Below are positions 43,674 through 53,751 of a DNA stretch of 64,000 bases, one piece after another (within the stretch, counting starts at the first letter, position 1; the number at the start of each line of letters is the position of its first letter). The translations under genes and the position numbers were made by a program. The stretch comes from CADEED01 sp963839685. GTDB taxonomy: Bacteria > Pseudomonadota > Gammaproteobacteria > Steroidobacterales > Steroidobacteraceae. Location of the stretch: positions 124,001 through 188,000 of the forward strand of contig CAWIVS010000008.1 of assembly GCA_963839685.1 (NCBI GenBank), written 5' to 3'. The notes under the pieces were generated by a model. It worked only from the letters and a program-made list of their open reading frames with translations, searched no databases and was not told where the DNA came from.

Positions 43674-43868
43674 CTACGTCGAATCAAATGTCGGAAACTT
43701 GAAGAGCGCAGGCGAGTCGGAAAGATTCTGCCGCCCTCGCGCGGGAGCCTGAGCAGGTCACGCTCGAGAGCCGGGACCGGAACCTCGCGTGAATTGAACG
43801 TGCGGACAGCGCGAGCTCACGCGCCCGTTGCGCGAGGCGACCCAGCGTTGCAGCGATATGGGCTTCCT

Positions 43869-46221
43869 ATGCAAAGACTAATCCTCGCAAGTGCTCTCTT
43901 TCTAATTCAGACGGCCGCGTTCGCCATCGGGCCATGCATTCCGCATTCTTCGCCGCAGACGACCGCCATCAGTAACAAGGGAGACGCGGTCACAGCCCTA
44001 TGTCACCGCGGGCGACCGGACGTACCTGATCGGGACGCAGGATGGCAATTTTCCCGACATGGGCCAGCACGTGCAGGGCGAGATGGCTGGATTGTGGCTG
44101 CCGCCGATCAAGCTGATCGACGGCTTCCAGGCGCGCCTCGCGGAGGTGGGAGCGAATAAGGAAATTCCGCTGGTAGATAGCGCGGAGATGGTCGCTTATC
44201 CATACGGCAACCGCTTCGTCTATGGCCGGGTGCTGGACGCTCTCGATGTCGAGCGCTTTCAGTTCAGTCCGGATCGCCGGCCCGGCCTCATCGTCCAGTA
44301 CCTTTTCAAGAATTCATCGGATCGTGCGCGAACGTTGCGCCTTCAGTGGTCCGTCAAGACCGATCTGCGCCCCGGATGGTTTGCGGACCGTGTCGGGATC
44401 AAGGATGGTCAGGATCGGGTCGAGTGGCGCGCCCACGAGAGTGTCTTCGTCGCCAGGGATACCGGCCACCAGTGGTTTTGCGTTTGGGGTGCGGTGAATT
44501 CCACGGATGCGCGCCGGGTCGAGCATGCGCCTGCTGTCCACTCGAAGGGCCGTGGCGTGACGGCCGCGTCCGGTCACACGGTCACGGTCGATGCACACTC
44601 CACCGCCACGCTGACATTCGTGGTCTCGGGCTCGACGACCGGTCTGAACGATGCTGTCTCCGAGTACCACTATCTATCGGAGCACTACGCCGAGTTGCTG
44701 GCGCAGAAGGTGGCGCACTATGGCTCGATCATCAACCGCGCCCGCTTGAAAATCCCGGACCTGCGCCTGCAAGAGGTCTACACCTGGAGCCGGATCAACA
44801 TGGAGTGGCTGGTCAGGGATGTTCCAGGCATCGGCCGGGGTCTCAGTGCTGGCTTCATGGAGTACCCGTGGTGGTTCGGAACCGAGACGTACTCTGTGCA
44901 AGCCCTGACCGCGACCGGCGACTTCGAGCTGGCCAGGCAGACGCTGCGCTTGTTGCGCAACATTTCGGACAAGGTGAACGGCAACGGGCGGATCGTGCAC
45001 GAGATCACGCCTGACGCTGCGGTGTCGAACCCAGGAAACACGCAGGAGACCGCGCAGTTCATCCTGACGGTCGGGAAGGTATTCCAATGGACCGGCGATC
45101 GGGAGTTTGCGCGGGAGATGTATCCCGCTATTAAGAAGAGTATCGACTGGCTGCTGGGCGAGATGGACCCGGACAAGGATCTGTTCCCGGGAGGGTACGG
45201 CATCATGGAGGTATATGGCCTGAACGCCGAGCTGATCGATGTCGCGGTCTACACGCAGCAGGCGCTGGTCTCCGCAGCGCGAATCGCCGAGGTCTTGAAC
45301 GACACGGATGCGAAGGACCGCTACCGCAAGCTGGCCGCCGACTTGAAAGAAAGGATCAATCAAAAATTCTGGATCGAGCAGGACGGGACGTATGCAGACT
45401 TCTACGGCAGCCGATCACAGGCAGTGAGCGCGGCCGAAGGGGCAATCAAGCAGATCGGTCTCATCGGCGCGGACAAGCTGACGCAGAAAGACAAGGACCT
45501 GATTGCACACTACAAACGGCAGAAGGCGGAATTCTCGGCGATGCCGGACGCAGATCGTGGCTGGATCACCAACAAGAACTGGGTTATCGCAACGCCGATG
45601 GAAACCGGAATCGCTCCGCCTGCGCGTGCGATCGCACTTCTGGACAAGATCCGGCGCGAGAACAGCGGCGAATACGGCCCGTACCTCTCTGCCGTCGAAC
45701 AGCAGGCGATGATGACGATCGCGACCGGAGTACAAGCCGTTGCGGAAGGCAACTATGGACGTACCGACCAGGCGATGTGGTACGTGGACAGGATCGCTCA
45801 AACCTTCAACCGCGTAACACCGGGCTCGATCTCGGAAATGATGCCCGACTACGGATGCTTCACGATCGCATGGACCAGCTATGGCATCGTGCTGCCGTTG
45901 GTCGAACATGTCTTCGGCATCCGACCGGACGCGGCGAATAAAACGATCGAGTTCCAGCCCCATCTTCCTGCCGGCTGGGAAGACATCAGCATCGTGGACC
46001 TTCCCGTCGGCGACAACCTGGTTTCGTTTTCGCGTTCCAGAACCGAAGCGGGCGTCATCTACGACATCGAAGCGAGAGACAGCGGGTGGAGCTTCGTTTT
46101 GAGAACGGAAGCCGCACCGGGTACCAGGTACTTTCTCAACGGCAAACCGACAGATGCTGCTACTTCGGGCCTCCGCATGGAGGGGACGAAGAACCGGGTG
46201 CTGATCGTTTCCACACACTGA
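43869..46221 (+). pseudogene. Six-hairpin glycosidase, exported, one frameshift near the start
   Basis: About 780 residues. MQRLILASALFLIQTAAFAI is the signal; near 43993 one base must be skipped to join YVTAGDRTYLIGTQDGNFPD to the long frame starting MGQHVQGEMAGLW. The N-terminal half is a beta-sandwich; the C-terminal half (from about residue 300) is an (alpha/alpha)6 barrel of the glycogen-debranching/rhamnosidase type: MEYPWWFGTETYSVQALTAT, NGRIVHEITPDAAVSNPGNT, ETAQFILTVGKVFQWTGDRE and LWGNNY-like positions replaced by EGNYGRTDQAMWY. The exact GH family is not certain. The indel may be a sequencing error, since the rest of the gene is intact. Confidence 0.75.
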
Positions 46222-46567
46222 CATTGGCGCCCTTCATTGCCGAGCGCAGGATCACGGCGAGCATCACCACTCCGGCACGCTGTTTGTCACCTACGAACAA
46301 ATTTCTGTCATGAATTCGCATTGACACGCGACCGTCCTGAGCCGCTACTACCGCTTGCGCGCTATCTAGAGTGAGATGCAGTTAGCAGCGTGTTTGGAGT
46401 CATCCGTACCCTGATTGCGGTCTGTTGTTAGGTCCGGTATTTACGCTGCCCCGGCTGCATCACCAGCCAGCAGCGCCCATTCCTGATGCTCTTAAGACAA
46501 TCCCGATCGATAGGCGTCGTCGCCGCGACTCTATTAAAGATGTGCAGCGTGGCTTCGTTCGCCACCG

Positions 46568-47125
46568 ATGGCTGCGAAACTGTTCGCGCCGTGCGTCACT
46601 TGCCATGGCAACAAGGGCGAGGGTAATCCGACGCTCAACGCGCCCGCCATGGCTGGCCAGGATGCGGCATACCTCGAGCGCCAGCTGCGCAACTTTCGAA
46701 GTGACCGTCGCGGCACGCATAAATCCGACGCGCTCGGAGCCCAGATGCGAGCCCTTGCGTCAGCAATCGGCGACGACGCGGCCGTCGCGAAACTGGCCAG
46801 CTATGTCGCGAGCCTTCCGAAGACCGTGAGTGCAACGCCCGCGCGCGGCAACCTGCACAACGGCAACAACCTCTACCAAGGCAAGTGCGGTGCTTGCCAT
46901 GGCGGCAAGGCTGAAGGGAATCCGGCGCTGAAGGCACCGCGACTCGCGGGCCTCGACGCCGCCTATCTCAAGCGGCAGTTCGCGTACTTCCGCGACGGCG
47001 TGCGCGGCACGCATCCGCAGGATCTCCCCGGCCGGCAGATGGCCTTGATGGCCAAGACCCTGCCGACCGAGCGCGACCTCGACGATGTCATCGCGTTCAT
47101 TCACCAGCAGGGTCGCGCCAAGTGA
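46568..47125 (+). CDS. Diheme c-type cytochrome (cytochrome c4-like)
   Basis: A 185-residue protein with two similar cytochrome domains: FAPCVTCHGNKGEGNP at residues 6-21 and YQGKCGACHGGKAEGNP at about 103-119. Each has CxxCH, and axial methionines are likely in GAQMRAL and GRQMALM. The annotated start lacks a signal, but the other frame from an ATG at 46486 gives LLRQSRSIGVVAATLLKMCS and ASFATD directly before it. One missing base near 46565 would make a normal exported cytochrome. Role: electron carrier for the peroxidase that overlaps its 3' end by four bases. The 264 bp left of it contains no recognisable gene. Confidence 0.8.
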   Translation: MAAKLFAPCVTCHGNKGEGNPTLNAPAMAGQDAAYLERQLRNFRSDRRGTHKSDALGAQMRALASAIGDDAAVAKLASYVASLPKTVSATPARGNLHNGNNLYQGKCGACHGGKAEGNPALKAPRLAGLDAAYLKRQFAYFRDGVRGTHPQDLPGRQMALMAKTLPTERDLDDVIAFIHQQGRAK

Positions 47126-48282
47126 TTCGTGCGCTGGTGCTGGTGGTGGTGCTGGCGGCCGTGGCAACTGCAGGTGCAACCATGCAGTCGCCCACCGAAT
47201 TCACACTCAGCGCGTCTTGCCCTCCCGGGTTCGAGAAGACTGATACCGGCGTCTGCGAACTGCGCACGCTCTACCAGTTCTACGCTGTGAAACGCGGACT
47301 CGGCGGCACGCGCACTGCCCTGCCGCCGCACCGGGACGGGTTCACGCCGCATCAAATCGACCTCGGCCGCTATCTATTCTTCGATCCGGTGCTGTCGGGT
47401 GATGGCACCTTGTCCTGCGCGAGTTGCCATGACCCTGCCCGCGGCCTTGCCGACGGACGACCTCGCTCGATCGGCATCCACGGTGCCGATGCAGGCCGTG
47501 CGGCGCCCAGCCTGTGGAATGTGGCATTCCTGAAGCGGTACTTCTGGGACGCCCGCGCGGACTCTCTCGAAGCGCAGGCCGCTGGCCCGCTCTTCTCACC
47601 CAAAGAGATGGGTAACACGCCGGCGAAGCTGCTCGCGAGCTTGAATGGCAACGCAACCTACCGGGATCTGTTCCAGGAAGCCTTCGCGAACGATTCCGGC
47701 TCGATCACGGAAAAGCAGGTCTTTACGGCCCTCGCCGCCTTCCAGACTTCGCTCGTCTCTCTCAACAGCCGCTACGACCGCTACGTCCACGGATACGACG
47801 CCGCGCTCTCGGAGCATGAGATACAGGGTCTGAACGTGTTCCGCTCGTTCGTCGCGCGCTGTTCCGAGTGCCACACGCCGCCGTTGTTCACCAACGAACA
47901 GATCGCGGTCATTGGAATGCCGGAGCCCACCGGCCGGCCGTTCGACGTCGGCGCCGAGGCCACGTTAAACAGCCCAAAGCTCAAGGGCGGGTTCAAGGTG
48001 CCCACGCTCCGCAACATCGCGCGCACCGCACCCTACTCCCACTCCGGCGCATTCGCCGACCTGCGCAGCGCCGTCGAGTTCTACAACAAGGGACGAGGCA
48101 ACGCGGTGCCCGAGGGCATGCACCTCTATTTGCACTGGCATATCTCGGATCCAAAGCTCACGGACACCGAGGTTGATCGGATCGTGGATTTTCTGGGCGC
48201 CCTGACCGACGAGACATTTCTGCCGCAGACGCCGGCGCGGGTCCCGTCCGGCATGTCGCCAACCAAGTTAGGAGATAGATGA
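47122..48282 (+). CDS. Cytochrome c peroxidase/MauG-family diheme protein
   Basis: A 386-residue exported protein. GTG at 47122 overlaps the stop of the cytochrome gene. A short signal (LVLVVVLAAVATAGAT) is followed by DLGRYLFFDPVLSGDGTLSC, the first heme site CASCHDPARGLADGRP, WNVAFLKRYFWDARADSLEA, the second heme site CSECHTPPLF and FKVPTLRNIARTAPYSHSGA. These are the CCP/MauG hallmarks. It either reduces peroxide or performs a MauG-like oxidation on a partner protein. Its tight coupling to a beta-helix cytochrome suggests a specific partner rather than general peroxide defence. Confidence 0.9.
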   Translation: MIRALVLVVVLAAVATAGATMQSPTEFTLSASCPPGFEKTDTGVCELRTLYQFYAVKRGLGGTRTALPPHRDGFTPHQIDLGRYLFFDPVLSGDGTLSCASCHDPARGLADGRPRSIGIHGADAGRAAPSLWNVAFLKRYFWDARADSLEAQAAGPLFSPKEMGNTPAKLLASLNGNATYRDLFQEAFANDSGSITEKQVFTALAAFQTSLVSLNSRYDRYVHGYDAALSEHEIQGLNVFRSFVARCSECHTPPLFTNEQIAVIGMPEPTGRPFDVGAEATLNSPKLKGGFKVPTLRNIARTAPYSHSGAFADLRSAVEFYNKGRGNAVPEGMHLYLHWHISDPKLTDTEVDRIVDFLGALTDETFLPQTPARVPSGMSPTKLGDR

Positions 48283-49799
48283 TGAAGAAGCGCATCGTCC
48301 TGGGTTTGCTCGCAGCAGTACTGGCGTTCGGCGCCGGCGCTTTCTTCGGCCGCAGCACCAAACACGACGTCGTGATCAGTTCGTCCACGGCGGGGGCCAG
48401 CTACAGTGGTGGATTCACGAGCGAAAGCGCCAGCAAGAGCGCAGGCGCCATCCGCTCAGTAGCTGGTCCCGCGCCGACCAATATTGTCGTCGTCAAGGAT
48501 GGGGAGTCGATCCAGGCGGCGATCAAGGCGGCGCCGAAGGGAACCATCGTCCGCGTGATGCCGGGTACCTATCACGAGACGGTGTACGTCGACAAAGACG
48601 ACATCCGCATCATCGGCGTCATCGAGGGCGGCCGCCGCGCGGTGCTCGACGGGCAGAAGAAACTCAACGACGCCATCCTCTACTCGGGCAACAACTTCGT
48701 CGCCGAGAACCTCGAGATCCGCAATTACAAGGGTAACGGGATCATGGGGCAGGCCGGCAACAACTTCGAGATCCGCAACAACGTGATCGCGGAGTCGGGC
48801 GTGTACGGCATCTTCCCGCAGCTCGGTCAGAACGGCATCGTCGAGCACAACGTGGTCTCAGGGATAGCCGACGCCGCGATCTACATCGGCATGAGCGACA
48901 ACATCCTGGTCGCGCACAACGACGTGTTCGACAGCGTCGCCGGAATCGAGATCGAGAACAGCCGCCACGCCATCGTCGAGCACAACTACGTGCACAACAA
49001 CTCGGGCGGCCTGCTGGCGTTCGTCACGCCGGGCCTGCCGATCAAGGACACGGTTGACGTGATCTTCCGCAACAACTTCGTGGTGGGAAACAACCACGCG
49101 AATTTCGGTGCGCCTGGCTCGACCGTGGCTGGCATCCCGGCCGGCACCGGCATCCTGGTGATGGCGGCCGATGACGTGGTCATCGAGGGCAATGTCATCT
49201 CCGACAACAAGGTGTCCGGCATCATCATCACGGATCACGCGCATGCCTCGAACATCACCGCCGACCCGGAGTCGGATCCGAACTCGGATCGCGTGAAGAT
49301 CCTCGACAACGTGATGCTCAACAACGGCTACGACACGATCACCGAGGGCAAGGCCCTGGCGCTTGCCGAGGGCATGGTGAGCGTCAAGAACCTCGACATC
49401 GTGCGTGTGGGCCCGAGCCCGGGCAGCTGCATCATCAACCGCCACCAGTACGTGACCGTCGGCGTGGGCGACTTCACCGACTGCGAATTCACCAACACCG
49501 CGACCACGGTGAACTATCTACTGCCGCCGGTGCCACCGCGCGAGATCAAGCCTGGCGAACGCGGCAAGGTGGTGTACCTCGGCATCTGCACCGGCTGCCA
49601 CACCTACAACGGCCGCATGATCGGCCCGCCGGTGCAGGCGATCCAGGCGCTGTACATGGAAAACCCGCAGGGCCTCGCCGACTACATCTCGAAGCCGGCG
49701 AAGAAGCGCGACGACTACCCAGAAATGCCTCCGCAGGACTATCTCGATCCCGAGACACGTCTCGCGGTGGCGAAATACATGCTCGAAGTGACCAATTGA
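48279..49799 (+). CDS. Parallel beta-helix protein fused to a C-terminal cytochrome c
   Basis: A 506-residue exported or membrane-anchored protein. RIVLGLLAAVLAFGAGAFFG may be a signal or anchor. Residues ~75-385 form a right-handed parallel beta-helix of the NosD/pectate-lyase-like type, with short repeats such as NNFEIRNNVIAESGVYGIF, NGIVEHNVVSGIADAAIYIG and DVVIEGNVISDNKVSGIII. Residues ~425-506 are a monoheme cytochrome: VVYLGICTGCHTYNGRMIGP, then the methionine-bearing DDYPEMPPQDYLDPE. The ATG at 48279 overlaps the stop of the peroxidase gene and follows ggag. The fusion would place a polysaccharide- or metal-binding scaffold next to a heme, in the same operon as a peroxidase and a TonB receptor. 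Confidence 0.85.
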   Translation: MMKKRIVLGLLAAVLAFGAGAFFGRSTKHDVVISSSTAGASYSGGFTSESASKSAGAIRSVAGPAPTNIVVVKDGESIQAAIKAAPKGTIVRVMPGTYHETVYVDKDDIRIIGVIEGGRRAVLDGQKKLNDAILYSGNNFVAENLEIRNYKGNGIMGQAGNNFEIRNNVIAESGVYGIFPQLGQNGIVEHNVVSGIADAAIYIGMSDNILVAHNDVFDSVAGIEIENSRHAIVEHNYVHNNSGGLLAFVTPGLPIKDTVDVIFRNNFVVGNNHANFGAPGSTVAGIPAGTGILVMAADDVVIEGNVISDNKVSGIIITDHAHASNITADPESDPNSDRVKILDNVMLNNGYDTITEGKALALAEGMVSVKNLDIVRVGPSPGSCIINRHQYVTVGVGDFTDCEFTNTATTVNYLLPPVPPREIKPGERGKVVYLGICTGCHTYNGRMIGPPVQAIQALYMENPQGLADYISKPAKKRDDYPEMPPQDYLDPETRLAVAKYMLEVTN

Positions 49800-49819
49800 A
49801 ATTCCGGAGAGACGATCAA

Positions 49820-52235
49820 ATGACTTATCGCAGAAACAAGCTGGCTTTCGCCGTTCATTCGGTGCTGGCGGGTACGGCGCTCGCCGCCATGGTTCCCGGT
49901 ATTGGCTTCGCCCAGGAGGCCGCACCGGAGGAATTGCAGGAAATCACCGTTACCGCCCAGCTGCGCGAGCAGTCGCTGCAGGACGTGCCGATTGCCATGC
50001 AGGTCGTGGACAAGGGCCTGATCGAAGATCTCGCCGCGGAAGACATGAGTGACCTGAACGGCTTCGTGCCGGGCCTCGTGGTGTCCGGCGACAGCCCGAC
50101 GCAGCCGCGTTACCAGATCCGCGGCATCCAGACCGGCGACTTCGGCGTCGGCACCGACCCCGCAGTCGGCGTGTACGTCGATGGCATCTATGCGGCGCGC
50201 TCCGGCGCGTCGATGACCGCCTTCAACGACATCGAGCGTATCGAAGTCCTGAAGGGACCTCAGGGCACCCTGCTCGGCCGCAATAGCGCGGCGGGCGCCA
50301 TCTCGATCATCACCGCCCAGCCGTCGAACGAGTTCGACTCGCAGATGCGCGTGCGCTTCGGCGATTTCGGCAAGCAGTACTACGAGGGCATGCTGAATAC
50401 TCCCATCGGCGAGCACTTCGCGGTGCGCGTCAACGGTGTCTACAACAAGAGCGACGGCTGGCTGCAGGACTCGGCCACCGGCCAGGACCTGGCACCCGAA
50501 GAGAACTGGGCCGGACGCGTGGCGCTGCGCTGGGACCTTTCGGGCGCGACGAGCGCGACACTCTCCTGGGACCATGACAACCTCGACCAGCTGGCCCGGC
50601 CCGCGATCGGCCTCGTGGCGGTTGACTCCGGCCAGGTTTCGTACCCGCCCGACGCGGCGACCTACCTCGATCCGCGCGAAGCCCCGATCAACAACGACGT
50701 CGTGGGCAACAGGGAATCGCGCAAGCTCGACCAGGCAAACCTGTTCATCGACCATTCGTTCGGATTTGGTCAATTCCGCTCCAGCACCTCGTGGCGCCAG
50801 TTCGACACCGAGAACCGCGAGGACGAGGACGGCACCAACCTGATCAACACGTACTTCGTCACGGCGAACGTCGAGAGCAACGAGAGCTTCTACCAGGAGT
50901 TCAAGTTCTCCGGCAAAACCGACCGCATCGACTGGGTCGCCGGCGTGAGCTATTACAACGAAAAGGCCGACCAGATCAGCGACACGCAGACATATACCGA
51001 CAGCGTCGACACACTGGGCATGAACCTCGGCGTCTACGAGGCGAACGGCATTCCGTTCCCGCTGTACGGCTTCACGAGCAGCAACATCGAGCCGTTCGGC
51101 ATGACCATGCTCGGCCTGCCGTGGCGCGAAGCCATGTACAACCAGGGTGACTTCCAGGCCTACGCCGCCTTCGGCGACGTGATCTGGCACCTCAACGACA
51201 AGACCAACCTGACCTTCGGTCTGCGTTACACGCAGGACAAGAAGGAATTCACCTGGATCAATGGGCCGCATGAGACACCGGAACTCGACGCAGTGGTGGC
51301 CGGCCTTACGCAGGCGGGCTTCTTCGAGCAATTCCCGGTCCCGCCCGAGGCGTACCGCTTCGCAGACATCGCGTTCCAGGGCGACACGCCTGCCAACGGC
51401 GTAACGAAGAATGACTCGTGGGACGACATCAGCCCGCGTGTCGTGCTCGACTACAAGGTCACCCCGGACGTCATGTGGTTCGGCTCGCTTGCCAAGGGCT
51501 ATAAGGCTGGCGGCTACAACAGCGTGCAGGTCAACTCGGACTTCGAGAACGAGGATGTCTGGAACTTCGAGACTGGCGTGAAGAGCGCGTTCCCGAACGC
51601 GGGCGTGATCCTGAATGCCTCCACGTTCTACTACGTCTACAAGAACAAGCAGGCGCTCGCACTGGTCACCGGAGGCCGAGGGCTCCGAGCTCCCGCAGTA
51701 CCTGGTCGACACCAGCGACGAACAGGCGTGGGGCCTGGACGTCGATGCGACGTGGAAGGCCTCCGAACACTTCACGCTGTTCGCCAACGCCGAGTTCATC
51801 GAAGCAACATACAAGGACAGGATGACGCAGGGCGACGATCCGGTGGACCTGTCCGGTGAACCGACCGGCGAGCCGTACCTGAGCGCCTCACTGGGCGCGA
51901 GCTATGTCTGGACGCTGGGTGGCGCGGGTAACCTGGATCTCTCCGGCCGCTACGCGTTTCGCGGCGAGTCGCGCTGCAACGCGGACTCGCAGCTGCAGGG
52001 CACCTGCCAGGTCAGTCCGAACTTCAAGGTCGGCGAGGCCACGCAGCGCCTGGACGTACGGATGGGCTGGGTCAGCACGGACCAGAAGTTTGGCCTCGCG
52101 GCCTACGTCACGAACGCGCTGGACGACCAGTACGTGACGGGCGTCAACAACCTCACGACCGATACTTTCGGCACCCCGTTCGCCTCGATCTCCGAGCCAC
52201 GCATGTGGGGCGTGGAAGCGACGGTCAGGTTCTGA
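49820..52235 (+). pseudogene. TonB-dependent receptor, one frameshift
   Basis: Outer-membrane receptor of about 800 residues. The ATG at 49820 follows ggagaga and gives a signal ending GIGFAQ, then a TonB-box-like ELQEITVTAQ, plug domain (DVPIAMQVVDKGLIEDLAAE, VYVDGIYAARSGA, IERIEVLKGPQGTLLGRNSA) and beta-barrel. Near 51670 one base must be skipped to pass from KNKQALALVT to EAEGSELPQYLVDTSDEQAW, and the barrel closes with the terminal EPRMWGVEATVRF. It follows the beta-helix gene by 20 bp, so it is the last gene of the cytochrome operon and probably imports its substrate or a metal/cofactor. The indel may be an error. Confidence 0.85.
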
Positions 52236-52243
52236 GTCTGATC

Positions 52244-52274
52244 AGCGCGCCCGCATCGGGCGGGCGCGCTGTTT
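52244..52274 (+). terminator. Strong rho-independent terminator
   Basis: agcgcgcccg pairs perfectly with cgggcgcgct around a 7-base loop, followed by gtttt, nine bases after the receptor stop codon. It closes the cytochrome/receptor operon and separates it from the aldehyde dehydrogenase gene. Confidence 0.85.
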
Positions 52275-52298
52275 TGAAAGCAATCTGGAGAGTCGCTG

Positions 52299-53735
52299 AT
52301 GAATGCCACGCCTGACCGTGAGTCCGTCGATGGGTCGGTCGGCGTGTTGTTCGAGTCGCACGCGGCAACGGCGTTGAAGTTGCGGCAGTCAACCGGCGCC
52401 GAGCGATGCCGCAAACTCGCGCGGCTGCTGGGCGCCATTTACGAACGCAAGGATGCGATCCTGGATGCGGCTCATCGCGACCTGGGCAAACATCCGACGG
52501 AAACGAACCTTACCGAGGTGCTGCCGCTGGTCGGCGAGGTGAAGCATGCGATTGCGAACCTGAAGCGCTGGATGAGGCCGCATCGGATCGGTCCGACGGC
52601 CGCGACGCTCGGCACCTCATCCCGCGTGATTTATCAACCGAAGGGTCGATGCCTCATCATCAGCCCCTGGAATTATCCGCTCAGCCTGGCCCTGGGGCCG
52701 CTGGTCTCTGCCGTGGCCGCGGGCAATACAGCGATTCTCAAGCCATCGGAATTCACGCCTAACACGAACCGCGTCGTCAAGGACATCATCGGCGCGGTGT
52801 TTTCGCCGGATGAAGTTGCCGTCGTGGAAGGCGCGGCGCAGACCGCCACCGACCTGCTCTCGCGTGCCTTCGACCACATCTTCTTTACCGGATCTCCGGA
52901 GGTAGGAAAGAAAGTGATGGCGGCGGCGGCCGTCAATCTCACCTCGGTGACGCTCGAGCTGGGAGGCAAGTCGCCTGTGATCGTGGACGCCAGCGCGGAT
53001 CTTCGCAGCGCTGCGCAACACATCATCTGGGGAAAGATGGTGAACGCAGGCCAGACCTGTATCGCCCCCGACTATGTGTACGTGCATCGCGACGTGGCCG
53101 ACAAGTTCGTCGAACTGTGTCGCAACACGATTACCGAGCGTTATGGCGCGAGCGACGCAGCGATCAAGAGTAGTCCCGACTTTCCGCGCATGATCCACCG
53201 TCGGCACACAGAACGCATCGCACGGCTCATCGAGGATGCGGTACGGTCCGGTAGTCAGATCGTGTGCGGCGGCGCATCCGATGCCGATTCGCGCTATGTC
53301 GCACCGACGCTCCTGCGGGAGATGCCTGCGGATTCGCAGATTCGCCGGGAAGAGATCTTTGGCCCGGTGCTTCCAATCCTGACATTCGATTCTCTGGACG
53401 CGGTGATTGCGGAGATCAATGCGGCGCCGAAGCCCCTCGCCCTTTACGCGTGGACCCGCAGTGAGCGCACGGTCGAGGCTCTCGAGACGAACACGAGTTC
53501 CGGCAGCCTGTGCGTGAATCTGTGCCTGCAGCAGTTTGCGCAACACAATCTGCCCTTTGGCGGCGTCAACACCTCCGGCATCGGCAACGCTCATGGCTTC
53601 TTTGGCTTCAAGGCGTTCTCGCACGAGCGCGCGGTGATGTCAGCCGGCCCGCTGTCCGCGCTCAAGCTGCTGTTTCCTCCGTATGACGCACGCAAGCGCC
53701 GCCTGAGCGAACTGCTCATCAAGTACGCGACGTAG
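52299..53735 (+). CDS. NAD(P)-dependent aldehyde dehydrogenase, class 3/coniferyl type
   Basis: A 478-residue enzyme that oxidises aldehydes to acids. Family motifs are complete: SPWNYPLSLALGPLVSAVAA, AAGNTAILKPSEFTPNT, HIFFTGSPEVGKKVMAAAA, VTLELGGKSPVIVDASADLR with the general base glutamate, and the catalytic cysteine in WGKMVNAGQTCIAPDY. The short C-terminal half and the C-terminal tail (LSALKLLFPPYDARKRRLSE) match the coniferyl-aldehyde-dehydrogenase-like group. It starts 25 bp after the terminator, with ggagag before the ATG. It is convergent with the Rieske operon and could oxidise an aldehyde made there. Confidence 0.9.
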   Translation: MNATPDRESVDGSVGVLFESHAATALKLRQSTGAERCRKLARLLGAIYERKDAILDAAHRDLGKHPTETNLTEVLPLVGEVKHAIANLKRWMRPHRIGPTAATLGTSSRVIYQPKGRCLIISPWNYPLSLALGPLVSAVAAGNTAILKPSEFTPNTNRVVKDIIGAVFSPDEVAVVEGAAQTATDLLSRAFDHIFFTGSPEVGKKVMAAAAVNLTSVTLELGGKSPVIVDASADLRSAAQHIIWGKMVNAGQTCIAPDYVYVHRDVADKFVELCRNTITERYGASDAAIKSSPDFPRMIHRRHTERIARLIEDAVRSGSQIVCGGASDADSRYVAPTLLREMPADSQIRREEIFGPVLPILTFDSLDAVIAEINAAPKPLALYAWTRSERTVEALETNTSSGSLCVNLCLQQFAQHNLPFGGVNTSGIGNAHGFFGFKAFSHERAVMSAGPLSALKLLFPPYDARKRRLSELLIKYAT

Positions 53736-53751
53736 ACTCCGGCGCCTCGCG

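Noticed and set aside
46425..46829. A 134-codon plus-strand frame before and across the cytochrome gene
   Set aside because: It is a different frame from the CxxCH-bearing protein and shows no domain; it overlaps the true cytochrome domain.
49739..51814. 691-codon open frame on the minus strand
   Set aside because: Antisense to the TonB-dependent receptor, whose plug and barrel motifs are clear; the opposite frame is valine/arginine-rich with no recognisable domain.
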